This document shows positions 51,999 to 63,036 of a stretch of 64,000 bases of DNA, one piece after another. The position numbers and the translations under genes are program-made. Every line of letters starts with the position of its first letter. Position 1 is the stretch's first letter. Under the pieces are notes generated by a model, which ran no database searches, had not been told where the DNA came from, and saw only the letters and a program-made list of their open reading frames with translations. This stretch comes from Notolepis coatsorum (taxonomy: Eukaryota; Chordata; Actinopteri; Aulopiformes; Paralepididae), in the NCBI GenBank assembly GCA_963971535.1, contig OZ020594.1, positions 118,331,127 to 118,395,126 on the forward strand, read 5' to 3'.

Positions 51999-53069
51999 AT
52001 GACGACCCCAGCCGACACAGAGAGGGTCAGAACCGCACTTGCTAATCAAGTCGAGTTGACCAGGGATCACAGTCTCCAATTGGAGCGGGCTGCAGCTGCG
52101 GTGCAGAGTCTCAGGGATCAGGTCCTGCCTATGCAAGGGTCAATGGCCGCTATGGCGGGACAACAGTCCGACATTCTCGCTCAGCTTCACTCGCTGGGCG
52201 ACACCGTTAATGCTTTTCATCTCTCACAACCTTCAGGAGCATTCCCCGCAGCCCCAGCAGATCCCGCACCTCGGGAACTCCGTCTCTCCGTCCCACGGCT
52301 GTTCGACGGCAATCCCGAGGAGTGTGCCACATTCATCATGCAATGTGAGTTGGTTTTCCGTCATCAACCAAGCCGTTTTTCTGCTCGTGGGTCCCAGGTG
52401 GCTTATATGACGAACTTGCTTTCAGGCCATGCTGCCCAGTGGGTCACTTCCTCCTGGGCAATGGAAGCAGATTTTGTGTTTTCCTATCCAGACTTCGTGG
52501 CGGAGCTCCGCAGAGTGTTCCACCATCCAGCCCGAGGTCTGGACCCTGGAGCCCGGTTGGGGACTTTCCGACAGGGGAGCGGCAGGGTGACGGACTATGT
52601 CTTGGAGTTTCGACTGGCGGCGGTGGAGAGTGGATGGAACGAACCTGCTCTTCGCCTAACCTTCTTGAGGGGGCTCAGTGACGCAGTCCGGGACCAGCTC
52701 GCTACCCGGGAGTTGCCCGACTCCCTCGAGGATCTGTTTAGCCTCGTCATCCGTATTGACGGACGCCTCCTGGAGAGAAGGCGCGAGAGGACCCGACTGT
52801 TACCTCCTGAGGCACCCCGGATTCCCCGGACGCATGACGTCACTCCTGGACGCCCTGTCCTCAACACTACTGGTGGTAGCAGGCCCCCCCGTTCGGTTCG
52901 CGAGGAGGAACCCATGCAGCTGGGACGCTCTCATCTGAGCCAGGTGGAGCGTGAGGCAAGGCTCAGGTCCGGTCTCTGCCTCTACTGCGGAGGTGCGGGA
53001 CACCGAATCGCCGACTGCCCCACCCGGCCAAAAGATCAGGCTCACCAAGACCCCGGGAGATCCTGGTGA
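51999..53069 (+). CDS. gag: Chromovirus Gag
   Basis: 356 residues from the first ATG after the primer site. N-terminal coiled-coil-like segment (residues about 10-65), a retrotransposon gag capsid region (about 95-250: [40 protein letters not shown]), an arginine-rich linker, and one CCHC zinc knuckle near the end ([14 protein letters not shown]). This layout is that of Sushi-ichi Gag, the family from which mammalian PEG10 and RTL genes derive. It forms cytoplasmic particles and binds RNA. It ends TGGTGA, overlapping the pol frame by GTGA. Intact. Confidence 0.94.
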   Translation: MTTPADTERVRTALANQVELTRDHSLQLERAAAAVQSLRDQVLPMQGSMAAMAGQQSDILAQLHSLGDTVNAFHLSQPSGAFPAAPADPAPRELRLSVPRLFDGNPEECATFIMQCELVFRHQPSRFSARGSQVAYMTNLLSGHAAQWVTSSWAMEADFVFSYPDFVAELRRVFHHPARGLDPGARLGTFRQGSGRVTDYVLEFRLAAVESGWNEPALRLTFLRGLSDAVRDQLATRELPDSLEDLFSLVIRIDGRLLERRRERTRLLPPEAPRIPRTHDVTPGRPVLNTTGGSRPPRSVREEEPMQLGRSHLSQVEREARLRSGLCLYCGGAGHRIADCPTRPKDQAHQDPGRSW

Positions 53070-56000
53070 GCCGTTTTTCCCATTCCCAGCGCCGCGCACC
53101 ACCTGACCATCTGATGAGCGTCACCCTGGCCTGGGGGGACCAACGTGCCACGGTGGAGGCCCTCATCGACTCAGGGGCAGATGAGAATTTCCTCGACTTC
53201 GAGTTCGCCACCCGAGCCAACATTCCACTTGAGGACCTTGTGAGGCCCTTGGAGATCTTTTCGTTGGACCAACACCGCCTGGCCGACATCTCTCAACGCA
53301 CCGGCCCAGTCGTGCTGACCATCGCTGGGAACCACGTCGAGAGAATCCAGTTCCTCATCACCCAATCCCCCCTTGTCCCGGTGGTCCTGGGTAGGCCCTG
53401 GCTCACGCTGCACGAGCCCCACATCGCCTGGTCCTCCGGTACCATCAGGGGCTGGAGCTCCTCCTGTCACGCCCTGTGTCTGCAGGCGGCGTCCTGTCCC
53501 CCGCCCCGGAGGCCCGCTGGTGAGTTGCCTCCGGACCTCTCGTCCATACCTCCCGAGTACCACGACCTCTTGGAGGTTTTCAGTAAGACCAGGGCTCAGG
53601 CCCTTCCACCTCACCGCCCCTATGACTGCGCCATCGACCTCCGCCAAGGGGCTCCCCTTCCTGGCAGCCGCCTCTACAGTCTGACTGTCCCGGAGAAGAA
53701 GGCGATGGATCTCTACATCTCTGAGTCATTGGAAGCAGGACTCATTCGGCCTTCCTCCTCCCCGGTGGCGGCCGGGTTCTTCTTTGTTGGTAAGAAGGAT
53801 GGGGACCTGCGACCCTGCATCGACTATTGTCAGCTCAACGAGATCACCATCAAGAACAAATACCCTCTACCTCTCATGAGCTCCACCTTCGAGCCACTGA
53901 CCCAGGCCTCGTTCTTCACCAAGCTGGACCTCCGGAGTGCCTACCATCTTGTCCGTATCCGTGAGGGCGATGAATGGAAGACCGCCTTCAAGACCCCCAG
54001 GGGCCACTACGAGTACCTAGTAATGCCGTTCGGCCTCACCAACGCCCCGGCGGTATTCCAGGCACTCATGAACGACGTCTTTCGTGACATGCTGGAGGTG
54101 TTCGTGGTGGTGTACCTGGACGACATTCTCATCTTTTCCAGGACCCTCGAGGAACACATCCAGCATGTCCGCCGTGTGCTGGAGCGCCTCCTCCACAATC
54201 GGCTCTTCGTCAAGGCGGAGAAGTGCCGTTTCCACTCCAACTCCGTCGACTACCTGGGCTTCATCGTTGAGAAGGGCTTGACCCGAGCGGATCCTCGCAA
54301 GATCCAGGCTGTGGAGGATTGGCCAGAACCCACCACTCGGAAGGAGTTACAGAGTTTCCTCGGGTTCGCCAACTTCTACCGAAGGTTCATCCGGAACTAC
54401 AGTCAAGTGGCGGAGCCACTTACCAAGCTGACCTCCCCCGCTCTGCCGTTCGACTGGTCCCCAGCGGCATGCGCTGCGTTCGTATCCCTCAAGAGAAGGT
54501 TCACTTCCGCCCCTATCCTGCTCCACCCTGACCCCAAGAGACAGTTCATCGTGGAGGTGGACGCCTCGGATTCTGGCCTAGGCGCTGTCCTATCCCAACG
54601 TTCTCTTTCAGACCAGAAGGTGCATCCTTGCGCCTTCTACTCGCGTCGCTTCCTCCCTGCCGAGAGGAACTACGACACCGGCAATCGGGAGCTGCTGGCG
54701 GTCGTGGCTGCGCTGGAGGAGTGGCGTCATTGGCTAGAGGGTGCCGAGGAGCCTTTTACCATCTGGACGGACCACAAGAACCTGACGTTCATCCGCGCTT
54801 CCAGGCGCCTCAACGGTCGGCAGGCGAGATGGGCCAGTTTCCTCAGTCGGTTCGACTTCTCGCTGACCTTCCGCCCCGGTTCCCGCAACACGAAGGCCGA
54901 CTCCCTGTCCCGGATGCACTCCAAGGGGGCTCCACCCTCTGAGGACCCTACTCCCATCCTCCCGGAGGCCCGAGTGGTTGGAGCCATCACCTTGGGCATC
55001 GAGGGTGTGGTAAGGCGTGCCCTACGCTTCCAACGTGCTCCTAGCAACGTCCCTAGGAGTCGTCTCTTCGTCCCCGACTCTGTCCGGTCCCAGGTACTGC
55101 TGTGGGGCCATACCAGCCGGTTCGCCTGCCACCCTGGCGTCCATCGCACGTTCTCCTTCCTGGCTCGTCGTTTCTGGTGGCCCACCATGCGGAACGACGT
55201 TAAGGAGTTCGTGTTGGCCTGCACGGTCTGTGCCCGCAGCAAGGCCTCTCACCAGGCACCCTCCGGGCTCTTGCAGCCACTTCCCGTTCCGAGCCGTCCT
55301 TGGTCACATGTGGCGCTGGACTTCGTCACTGGTCTGCCCTCCTCCCAGGGAAACACCTGCCTTCTGACCGTGGTGGATCGATTCAGCAAGGGGGTTCACC
55401 TCGTGGCCCTCTCCAAGCTTCCCTCGCCGGCCGAGACGGCGGACCTCCTGACGCACCACGTATTCCGCCTTCATGGGTTTCCCCAGGACATAGTCTCTGA
55501 CCGGGGGCCCCAGTTCACCTTCCAGGTATGGCGGGCCTTTTGCAAGGGATTGGGGGCAACGGTCAGTCTTTCCTCTGGTTATCATCCCCAGACTAACGGG
55601 CAGACGGAGAGGATGAACCAGAGCGTGGAGTCTGCTCTTCGGTGTGTGGCAGCCGAGAGACCAGCATCCTGGAGCCGTTTCCTTCCCTGGGTTGAATACT
55701 CCATCAATTCAATGGTCAGTTCCGCCACCGGCCTCTCCCCCTTTGAGGTCTCCCTGGGCTACCAGCCCCCTCTTTTCCCCGCACAGGAGACGGAAGTGGC
55801 AGTTCCCTCCGTGCAGGTCCACCTCGACCGCTGCCGACGAGTTTGGGAGATCACCAGGACCGCGCTGCTCCGGACATCTGAGCGCGCCTGTCGTGGTGCC
55901 AACCGGCGCCGGGTTCCTACGCCGACTTACCGCCCTGGGCAGAGGGTGTGGCTCTCCGCAAAGGACCTCCCGCTACGGTCCTCGGCCAAGAAGCTCAACC

Positions 56001-56401
56001 CCCGTTTCGTCGGACCTTTCGAAGTCCTGAAGGTACTCAGTCCGGCGGCCCTGCGCCTGAAACTTCCTGCATCCATGCACATCCACCCCGTGTTCCATGT
56101 CTCCCGGGTTAAGCCCGTCTCCCTCAGTCCCCTTATGCCTCCAGCTCCTGATCCGCCGCCTCCCGTGTTGGTGGATGGTCACCCCCAGTGGCAGGTCCGC
56201 CGGTTGATGGGCGTTCGTCGGCGGGGCCGGGGGTTCCAATACCTGGTGGACTGGGAGGGTTACGGCCCTGAGGAGCGTAGCTGGGTCTCCCGGCAGCTCA
56301 TCGTGGATCCCGGCTTGATCACTGACTTCCATCGTGCCCATCCTGACGAGCCGGGTCGGCCTGGTCGCCGGGTGGCTCCCGTGGAGGGGGGGGTACTGTG
56401 A
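53066..56401 (+). CDS. pol: Chromovirus Pol with chromodomain
   Basis: About 1111 codons in the -1 frame relative to gag. Protease ([15 protein letters not shown] at about 35-38), RT ([27 protein letters not shown] near 350), RNase H ([14 protein letters not shown] near 495; [20 protein letters not shown]). Integrase: zinc end ([16 protein letters not shown]), ALDFVTGLP near 751, SDRGPQFT near 810, TNGQTERMN near 846. Then a GPF segment ([11 protein letters not shown]) and a chromodomain near 1045-1090 ([16 protein letters not shown]). Chromodomains of this group are thought to guide integration to marked chromatin. No GGGAAAC slip site was seen at the overlap, so frameshift versus reinitiation is open. 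All catalytic residues are present. Confidence 0.95.
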   Translation: MSRFSHSQRRAPPDHLMSVTLAWGDQRATVEALIDSGADENFLDFEFATRANIPLEDLVRPLEIFSLDQHRLADISQRTGPVVLTIAGNHVERIQFLITQSPLVPVVLGRPWLTLHEPHIAWSSGTIRGWSSSCHALCLQAASCPPPRRPAGELPPDLSSIPPEYHDLLEVFSKTRAQALPPHRPYDCAIDLRQGAPLPGSRLYSLTVPEKKAMDLYISESLEAGLIRPSSSPVAAGFFFVGKKDGDLRPCIDYCQLNEITIKNKYPLPLMSSTFEPLTQASFFTKLDLRSAYHLVRIREGDEWKTAFKTPRGHYEYLVMPFGLTNAPAVFQALMNDVFRDMLEVFVVVYLDDILIFSRTLEEHIQHVRRVLERLLHNRLFVKAEKCRFHSNSVDYLGFIVEKGLTRADPRKIQAVEDWPEPTTRKELQSFLGFANFYRRFIRNYSQVAEPLTKLTSPALPFDWSPAACAAFVSLKRRFTSAPILLHPDPKRQFIVEVDASDSGLGAVLSQRSLSDQKVHPCAFYSRRFLPAERNYDTGNRELLAVVAALEEWRHWLEGAEEPFTIWTDHKNLTFIRASRRLNGRQARWASFLSRFDFSLTFRPGSRNTKADSLSRMHSKGAPPSEDPTPILPEARVVGAITLGIEGVVRRALRFQRAPSNVPRSRLFVPDSVRSQVLLWGHTSRFACHPGVHRTFSFLARRFWWPTMRNDVKEFVLACTVCARSKASHQAPSGLLQPLPVPSRPWSHVALDFVTGLPSSQGNTCLLTVVDRFSKGVHLVALSKLPSPAETADLLTHHVFRLHGFPQDIVSDRGPQFTFQVWRAFCKGLGATVSLSSGYHPQTNGQTERMNQSVESALRCVAAERPASWSRFLPWVEYSINSMVSSATGLSPFEVSLGYQPPLFPAQETEVAVPSVQVHLDRCRRVWEITRTALLRTSERACRGANRRRVPTPTYRPGQRVWLSAKDLPLRSSAKKLNPRFVGPFEVLKVLSPAALRLKLPASMHIHPVFHVSRVKPVSLSPLMPPAPDPPPPVLVDGHPQWQVRRLMGVRRRGRGFQYLVDWEGYGPEERSWVSRQLIVDPGLITDFHRAHPDEPGRPGRRVAPVEGGVL

Positions 56402-57535
56402 GGTTTCTGTTCTCACTCACTCACTCACTCGTTCTGTTCCTTTAAACCACCTCGCTCCGTTTTCATTTGTTTCTGTTAATCATTCAATTCCCCCATTCAC
56501 ACGCTTCTTCCCAGTGACGTCGTCAGAGACGTCGTTGATTGGTTCTCTCCCGTCCGCACGCTTTTCAATCACATTCCCCAGCTGTCACTGCTTGTCAATC
56601 AATCAATCCCGTATTATTTATACCCCGTTTCTCCACTCTAGTTTTGTTGGATCGTTTTGATATTTCTCTGTTTGCATTCTCCGTTCCTGCTGCTGCTGCT
56701 GTTTGCTCTCTGTGCTTTACCTCCAGGATATTCCAAGAAGCCTTCCTCTTGGACACCTTTTCCCCGTGGCGACGCGCTCGCTCCGCTGCTGTTCCAGCAC
56801 TCATTACGCACTTCGTCTGGGTGAGTTTTTTACTGACTGTCTTGATCAAATTCCGTTTTCGTGTGTTTCTATAACACTGAAGATTACCACCTTTTTTATC
56901 AGACAGTCACTCACCCAGCGATCGCTTTTTTGTTGTTCTCACTGGGATAATATTTTTGGGACTTTACATCTCCCACTGTGTGTTGTTCACACCGAAGATA
57001 TTATTCACATTGGATTGTTTTTTGGACTTCACTCTCAGTGTCTATTTTTGCACCGAAGATATTCACTTGGGATTGTGTTTTGGAACAGTGCTCACTGTGT
57101 GTATTTACACGGAGATATTCACTTGGGATTGTGTTGTGGAACTTTGCTCACTGTGTGTATTTACACGAAGATTAGTTCACTTGGATAACTTTTGTATTTG
57201 GGTACAAGTCACCTCTCCTGTTCTCCTGCTCGTTCCACCTGCACCCTTGTTGACTCGCTCACTCTCTCTCTCTCTCGGTCCCGCAACACTTCGGAGATTC
57301 TGCCGAGAGAAGTCTGCAGAGCGGCTCAGACGTCAGCATCTGCTACCCCCTACTACCACCACGGGAGAAGCTGCAGAGCAGCAGAACATTTTCCCCCTTG
57401 CTTGTGTACCTGTCTTGTTTGACTTGCCTATTCTGTGCTCATTAATTAGTCTCAATAAACAAGCCCTTGTTTTTGGCAACTCTGAATTCCTACTCTCTTG
57501 TGTCGTGCGTTTGGGGTCGGTGTCAAACCATAACA
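56397..57535 (+). repeat. Chromovirus 3' LTR (1139 bp)
   Basis: It follows a purine tract GTGGAGGGGGGGGTAC (56381-56396). Differences from the 5' copy noticed: CTCGCTCCG for CTCGCTCTG, ACGGAG for ACGAAG, TTGCCT for TTGACT. Confidence 0.95.
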
Positions 57536-57540
57536 GTCTG

Positions 57541-57958
57541 CTTCCTCCTGTATTGAGAACAGTGTTTGTAGTGGTAACACCTCCACCCCTGTGCCACTGC
57601 TGTTGACTCTGATGACATGGCACTCAGACCCATGTCCAACTATCAACGTGATGTCTTGCATTACCTCTTTGCTGGATTTTGACCATGTCTCAAATAGAAA
57701 TTGCTGTAGGTTTTCTTTGTTTTCGCCACAAGCTAAGAACTTGGACCATTGTTTTGGTGTTTTCTGGTCAGCTGAATATATTGTAGTCAGCTGACATCCT
57801 CTTGCTGCTCGTCGGTTTCTCTCTGCGTTCTTTATGCTCAGTGTTTTGTACGTGTCGGGGACAAAATGCACCACTTTGGATTTACTTGCTTTGGCTGGGT
57901 TGATGAGGTTCAATAGTACGCCGTTTGCAAATCTTCCAAATGTATCCTGAGGTTTCAT
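57541..57958 (-). pseudogene. N-terminal part of the CXC-like gene
   Basis: The frame (ATG at 57958) encodes MKPQDTFGRFANGVLLNLIN, then NRRAARGCQLTTIYSADQKT and GVEVLPLQTLFSIQEEAD, where the chromovirus begins. The sense resumes at 50838 with TRLLLHCAHA, across the GTCTG duplication. The EEADTR-type motif with acidic residues recalls PIN/FEN-like nuclease folds, but this is only a pattern match. Family not firmly recognised. Probably cargo or coding remnant of the transposon 31442-58905. Confidence 0.55.
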
Positions 57959-58905
57959 TCTGTGTTTATTGTGTCATACTGGGGAATAATATTATTATGT
58001 CCTATTGGGGACATCATTTTAAATTCTGAGCAATTCAATCGTTTTTTTATAGAGAGGACGTCTGACATTGATTGAAAACTGTTAACATATTGCAGAATGG
58101 GTACAATACAGTACGGCTCAATACACACAATTGTTAAGAGATGCAGACCAGAGAAAGACTTTCGTGAGAGACCAACAAAGTGAGGTATGTAATACATTTC
58201 GAATCAAATTGTGGTCGGTTATATCTAACGTTAATATCACGTTATCCATCATGTCGGTAGGGCTTAATACAGTGCGAAATACAATCTTATAGTAAGAAAC
58301 AAAACACAAGTTGAACATAGTTTTGAACGTTTTATTACAATAGTATTTAGGTCGGATAGAGAATGTAAATATCACGTTAACCATCTAAAGCTCATCTGTG
58401 ACGTGACGTCCGAATGGCTTAATACAGTGCGAAATACAATCTTATAGTAACAAAACAATACACAAATTGAACATAGTTTTGAACGTTTTATTACAATAGT
58501 ATTTACTGTCTGATGTTGCAATGTATAATCCAACTAGCGTTCCAGTCAGATCCATTCTCCGTTGTTAACTTGTTGACAATTTTGGGGTCCCGTTTCTGTA
58601 TCCTGATTGGTTTATCAGCTAGAGGTGTCCAAAGATATGCATGAGCAAACATTTAATTTAAATGTAAGATTAAGAACACCGATGACCACCAGACGGCTGG
58701 CCAACAAACGTATTTTGACTCAACATAATAACTAGATATCACACACAAAGAATTGTGTAGTCTGCCAACATGGATCAATCAAGTTCACTTTAGACAGACT
58801 CGGCCTCCCATCTAAGTCTACAAGACCCTCTGCAACATGTTGCATTGAAGTCGTGCTGATGTTGTGTTGCAGTTGTTTCGCAGTTTCTGTAGCATGCAGA
58901 GGCCT
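57959..58905. other. Right part of the large DNA transposon, with a 165-bp duplication
   Basis: 58262-58505 contains two copies of a unit of about 165 bp (shared GCTTAATACAGTGCGAAATA and TTGAACGTTTTATTACAATA). The last 55 bp are the terminal inverted repeat. No further gene. Confidence 0.65.
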
Positions 58906-59165
58906 TTACTCTTACAGAGAGAGACGTAGAGGAGGGGACAGGGACTGCTTACTCTTACAGAGACGTAAAGGAGGGGACAGGGACTGCTTACTCTCACAGA
59001 GAGAGATGTAAAGGAGGGGACAGGGACTGCTTACTCTTACAGAGAGAGACGTAAAGGAGGGGACAGGGACTGCTTACTCTTACAGAGAGAGACGTAAAGG
59101 AGGGGACAGGGACTGCTTACTCTTACAGAGACGTAAAGGAGGGGACAGGGACTGCTTACTCTTAC
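58906..59165. repeat. Tandem array, about six units of 36-45 bp
   Basis: The unit is CTCTTACAGAGAGAGACGTA then AAGGAGGGGACAGGGACTGCTTA. One partial unit also lies left of the transposon at 31420-31441, so the transposon probably entered this array. Confidence 0.9.
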
Positions 59166-60017
59166 AGAGCAACACGGTCTCATCAGAAAACGTAAATAAA
59201 GTACTTAATCGACAAAAGGAAAAAAGGTACACAATGTACTTTATATATATACAAGTAATTTACATTACATTTTGTATCGGCAAAAGTAAAAAAATTCATT
59301 TAAAAGCATGATTGAGAGTCAAACGAACAATGCTTGTCGTTGGGGGGCGAGTGCACTAGATCAAGCCACCCACCCTGATACAAACAGCAATAATATGATG
59401 ATAGAAAGTTAAGGTAACGGTTGTGGTTAGCAGTGGTGCGTTGGTCATGGGACGAGGGTTGCACGCAGAGCAATCGGCTCTGTGCACGGATGTGCACGCG
59501 CGTGCACACAGGAATGCGCCAACTCGACTGATGCGCCAACTCGCCAAGTACCCACATGGCTACTTTGCATAACAATAGCTCAGGTCGTCAGGTGTGTTCA
59601 AATACGTCCTCCGATACATTCACACAAAACTTGTGAATGAAATGTGTTACATTCCATTCCTAGAGTCAATTAGGCATTGTCTTTAGTCTGTGCGCACGCA
59701 AGGGAACATTTATGCACATTTATGGACATTTACCGGGGCCAGTTTCGAATTGCAGCCTCCCATAGATGCTCTTTGAGAGCGGTTTTGAAGGAGGCTAGGG
59801 ATTCACATTATTTTATGGCTGTGGGTAGCGGGCGTTCCACATTGTTGGCATAATTGCAAAACGTGTTTAGTCTAGCTAACTAATCGATGTGATTGGCTTA
59901 GACCGTATTGTGTACGGTTGGCTGGCTGGCTGACTTGTGTTGTGGATTGGGGGTGGCCAGCTGGCTATCTGGCAGTTCGTAGTGCAGTAGCTGGCTGGAT
60001 AGCTGTTGTATTGTGGG
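59166..60017 (-). other. Intergenic, with an antisense LINE fragment (59700-59875)
   Basis: On the minus strand at about 59715-59865 the sequence encodes SLASFKTALKEHLWEAAI and NWPR, matching the LINE C-terminus at 48800-48905 with stops. The rest shows no gene. GCTGGCTGG-type repeats lie near 59920-60000. Confidence 0.6.
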
Positions 60018-60021
60018 TTAA

Positions 60022-60967
60022 CACATTAATTGCCAATGACAAGTATACTTGTTATTGGCCGCCATGCGTTGAGTGCCAACAACGAGTAAACTCGTTTTTA
60101 TGATCGTTATTTCTTTTATTCGCTATTGGCATTCATAATTCATACAGAAAGCCTCCGGGAGCCAGCTGGACCCTGTTTGATATTGCAAAACCTCAATACC
60201 GCCGCTTGGTGGATTTCGGGCGAGTTACACTCCACTCTAAACCGAAAGTGGCGCTCTGTGCATCGGGGAAAAAGCTCTGCCTTGTAATATCTTGAAACGT
60301 GGATCAATATACACACCTCGAGTGCATGGGATCGCTTTCGAGACGCAAGAATCAATATGCTTTCGGCGTTTATTGTATCATACAAACGGAAAATGGATCT
60401 AGCAGATCAACGTCAAATAATTGGATTTTCTTTTCTCCAGACGCATTGGCCACAGGTAAGAGGAATCTAGCGTTATGTCCAGCTCGATTGTCCATTTCTT
60501 TCATTGCAATCTGTCCGATCAACGTATGGTGTATTACTAAAGAAAGCCGTTAGTGACAATCAAAGAATCATAAACCCTAACCCACCCCCCCCCTTCCTTC
60601 ACGCATGATGGAGCATAATGTATCATATGCATTTGACATTTTTTAAATAGCATGTATAGGGACGAAACGCCAATCGATAATGTATAATACGCGCCGGGGC
60701 CTATAGCGTGCGTTCTAGGAATTACTGCTATACAGTCTAAAAACACTTATATTCTCGACGGTACGAACACGACAATGTATGAATGGAAAAATATAACGTT
60801 CCCACATCCGGAACGATAGATACCCGATGTTGAATGGGCCATAGTAATGTCGCTATAGCTATAATATTTAAAAGGTTATAGCCCTGCAAAGAAGGTGAGC
60901 CACTCCATAGGGTTACAGCACTGGCAGAGGGTGGTAAAGATGGGCATACTGCGTGGCACCCAATGTG
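60022..60967. mobile_element. piggyBac-like element, copy 4 (diverged)
   Basis: TTAA at 60018-60021 and 60968-60971. Ends CACATTAATTGCC and GGCACCCAATGTG. It shares the TATAGCCCTGCAAAGAAGG block with the other copies but is otherwise diverged. It splits a CTGGCTGGNTAGC-type repeat. A spliced-looking segment ending CACAGGTAAG lies near 60455. Confidence 0.75.
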
Positions 60968-60971
60968 TTAA

Positions 60972-61975
60972 GGGTAGCCAGCTAGCTGGCTGGCAGTTCG
61001 TAGTGCAGTAGCTGGCTGGCTAACATTGGCCAATATAGCTGTAACTGAACGCCAATAGCCTTATGTGATCTTATTTTCTTTTTTTTGTATCTACTTTTTC
61101 TCCCCACTTTTTTCTGTATTTTTCTCCCATCCCAATTTAGTCGTTATGCCAATCATTATGCATACCAGAGGCTAACTGCCTAAGAAAACAGGCACAGAGG
61201 CACTGAAAGAGGATTTCACCCATCTAATGAACACACTAGACTAGACAAATATCAAGATGTATCCATCAGTGGACCAATGGCATGCTTTTGCAGAGGACAA
61301 GAAGCCTTCAGTCGACTCCTTCAGACATTAAGTACCCCCCACAGCCCAAATGGAATGATAAAAAAAAATAAAAACGACTAACGACAAATTTTGGCCTATC
61401 ATAGTCGACTATCCAAATCCTTAAATCGGGGACAACCCTAGTTTATAGACATGCTGCTGCTTCTACTATAAATCCACTTAAGGAGTTTGCACTGAATTGG
61501 GAAAATCTGCTTTTAGCTTCTGTGCCCCCGACACATGGAATCTTTTGCAAAGCACTTTAAACTCAACACTTGTTTGCGGACCCATCGTATATTCTATAAT
61601 ATAGCTATGGAGACAATAGTATGTCTAATTTGACAGGCATTATTTATACTCCAACAGGGCCAAAACTGTTTATTTCTACATACCTTCGCTTGTGCGCTAT
61701 ACCACGCAAAAAAAATTGTTTTGTGCGCATATGCGCATTCTTTTTTTTGCATTTCATGTAAGGTTTAAAATAAAGTTAGATTTATTGGAATATGGAGATT
61801 TTCTTCATATTCATCACAGTATTATGTCACCTTGAAAATTATGGTAATGAGAATCATGGAAAAACATGCATAAAAACAATTGGGGATATAGTTTGAACGA
61901 TCGCCTCATCTTTGCATGATTTATTTCAAGCATCTGTATGAACACTGAAGATGGATTTACCCTTTAGAGCCTTAC
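60972..61975. other. No gene seen
   Basis: AT-rich. Around 61350-61440 it ends in AATCGGGGACAACCCTAG, which looks like one hAT-type terminal repeat without a partner. Confidence 0.4.
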
Positions 61976-62120
61976 CTCCTCCTGCATTCACAGTTCCTTT
62001 AAGTCCTGGTGTTTTAATGCAGTCCACCAAGCAGACAGATAGTTCCTTTAGTCCCAACAGAGAGGGGTGACTGCAAGACGCCATCTCCTCCACTGTACTG
62101 GATATCAGTGGGGCTGTGGC
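61976..62120 (-). CDS. Candidate host-gene internal exon
   Basis: 145 bp on the minus strand, bounded by a good acceptor (GGTATTTTTTAG before GCCACAG) and a good donor (GAG followed by GTAAGG). One frame is open throughout and encodes TAPLISSTVEEMASCSHPSL, then LKELSVCLVDCIKTPGLKG. The residues look like an alpha-helical repeat protein. No transposon family was recognised. The gene cannot be named, and neighbouring exons are outside the window or not found. Length is not a multiple of three, so it would change phase. Confidence 0.55.
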
Positions 62121-62384
62121 CTAAAAAATACCAGATAAAAAACAGTAACAATAAGAGTCTTGCAAAGTACAATGTTCACTCTCCCCAGAGTAATAGACCT
62201 GTCGCTAAACCACGCCCCAAATAGAATTTGTCGAATCATATCACAGCGAAAATCCTCGCTTGCAGAAAACTCAGACATCACCTGAAACGCTGTTTGTAGG
62301 GCGCATCAAACCAATACCAGATGTCTGTGATCGAAACCACTGTGAAGAGTTCAGTTTCTATGTTTATTATCTAGCTAATATCTG

Positions 62385-63012
62385 ATGGTGAAACGATGTG
62401 TGTGGGGTACCTGTAAAACAAATGCAAGCGATGGATTCTGCTGTGTCGTCGACCACATACACAACGGAATGTGAAGACAATTTCCAAGGACACTTATGTT
62501 TACTCAAAGGTAAGGTCAATTCATAAAGACATCATATTTGACGGCATGTATTAGAAACGTAGACCAAACTATTAGTTAGCTAACGTTAGCTGCCAACTAG
62601 CTAGCCAGCTAGCTAGCTGGTGTTATCCTAGCTAGCTAGCTACAGTGTTATCAACATCAACTTTGCTGTCATTAATTTGCTGTCTGACTTTTCTTCCTCG
62701 CTAGTTAGCTGGTGTTTTTAGCTAACTTAACGTTTGCTAACTGTCTTTTGTCCAGATGGGGAGCGCCGGCCTGTGGAGCAGCCTCCCCCAAGCCCAATGG
62801 AAGAAGTGGACAAGAGGAGCGAGATGAACGATTGAGAAATCAACAAGCACAAATCTAATCACTGACGAGTATAAATACTGTTCTGAGACTTAATCAAATA
62901 CCAAATAGATTAACACCAGAGGTCTTGCAGCACAGCCGTGTACCAGCCTATTTCAAATATGCCACTGGATTCACTTATGATCAATTCAATAATCTATGTA
63001 CTGTGTTTAGTA
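62385..63012 (+). pseudogene. Decayed THAP-domain transposase gene (Harbinger/ISL2EU or P-like)
   Basis: Exon 1 (62385-62509) starts MVKRCVWGTCKTNASDG, the start of a THAP zinc finger (CxxxC), and ends ISKDTYVYSK before GTAAGG. The middle of the THAP domain is deleted, and the second Cys/His pair is not complete. Exon 2 starts after TTTTGTCCAG at 62756. After frame breaks, 62925-63012 encodes RVPAYFKYATGFTYDQFNNL, like the segment before the catalytic domain in fish THAP-DDE transposases. It then runs into a tandem repeat, and no catalytic domain is present. THAP fingers bind transposon ends. Confidence 0.55.
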
Positions 63013-63036
63013 TACCTAGCAGTGAAACAGCACAGC

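Larger units (their letters stand above)
50844..57535 (+). mobile_element. Sushi-type chromovirus (Ty3/Gypsy), apparently intact
   Basis: Two 1139-bp LTRs (TGTGAGG to CATAACA) differ at about three noticed positions. Perfect 5-bp duplication GTCTG (50839-50843 and 57536-57540). Complete gag and pol frames, and a C-terminal chromodomain. The primer site is complementary to the predicted RNA start rather than to a tRNA, as in the Tf1/sushi group. Young, and possibly still mobile. Confidence 0.95.
31442..58905. mobile_element. DNA transposon with long inverted ends and TTA duplication (PIF/Harbinger-like)
   Basis: The left end AGGCCTCTGCATGCTACAGA (31442) and the reverse complement of the right end are the same for about 48 bp with two or three mismatches. 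TTA is present on both sides (31439-31441 and 58906-58908), as is a tandem-array unit. A TWA duplication is usual for PIF/Harbinger. Without the nested ERV, piggyBac-like element, LINE and chromovirus the element is only a few kb. Its own coding content seems to be the CXC-like gene (50594-50838 and 57541-57958). No transposase was recognised, so the class is inferred from the ends. Confidence 0.6.

Noticed and set aside
53171-56416. Several minus-strand frames of 70-170 codons opposite the chromovirus gag-pol
   Set aside because: They are shadows of a GC-rich coding strand and have no domain similarity.
60018-60971. Host gene exons in the spliced-looking segment near 60420-60455
   Set aside because: It lies within a TTAA-flanked repeat, and the frame is short with no family match.
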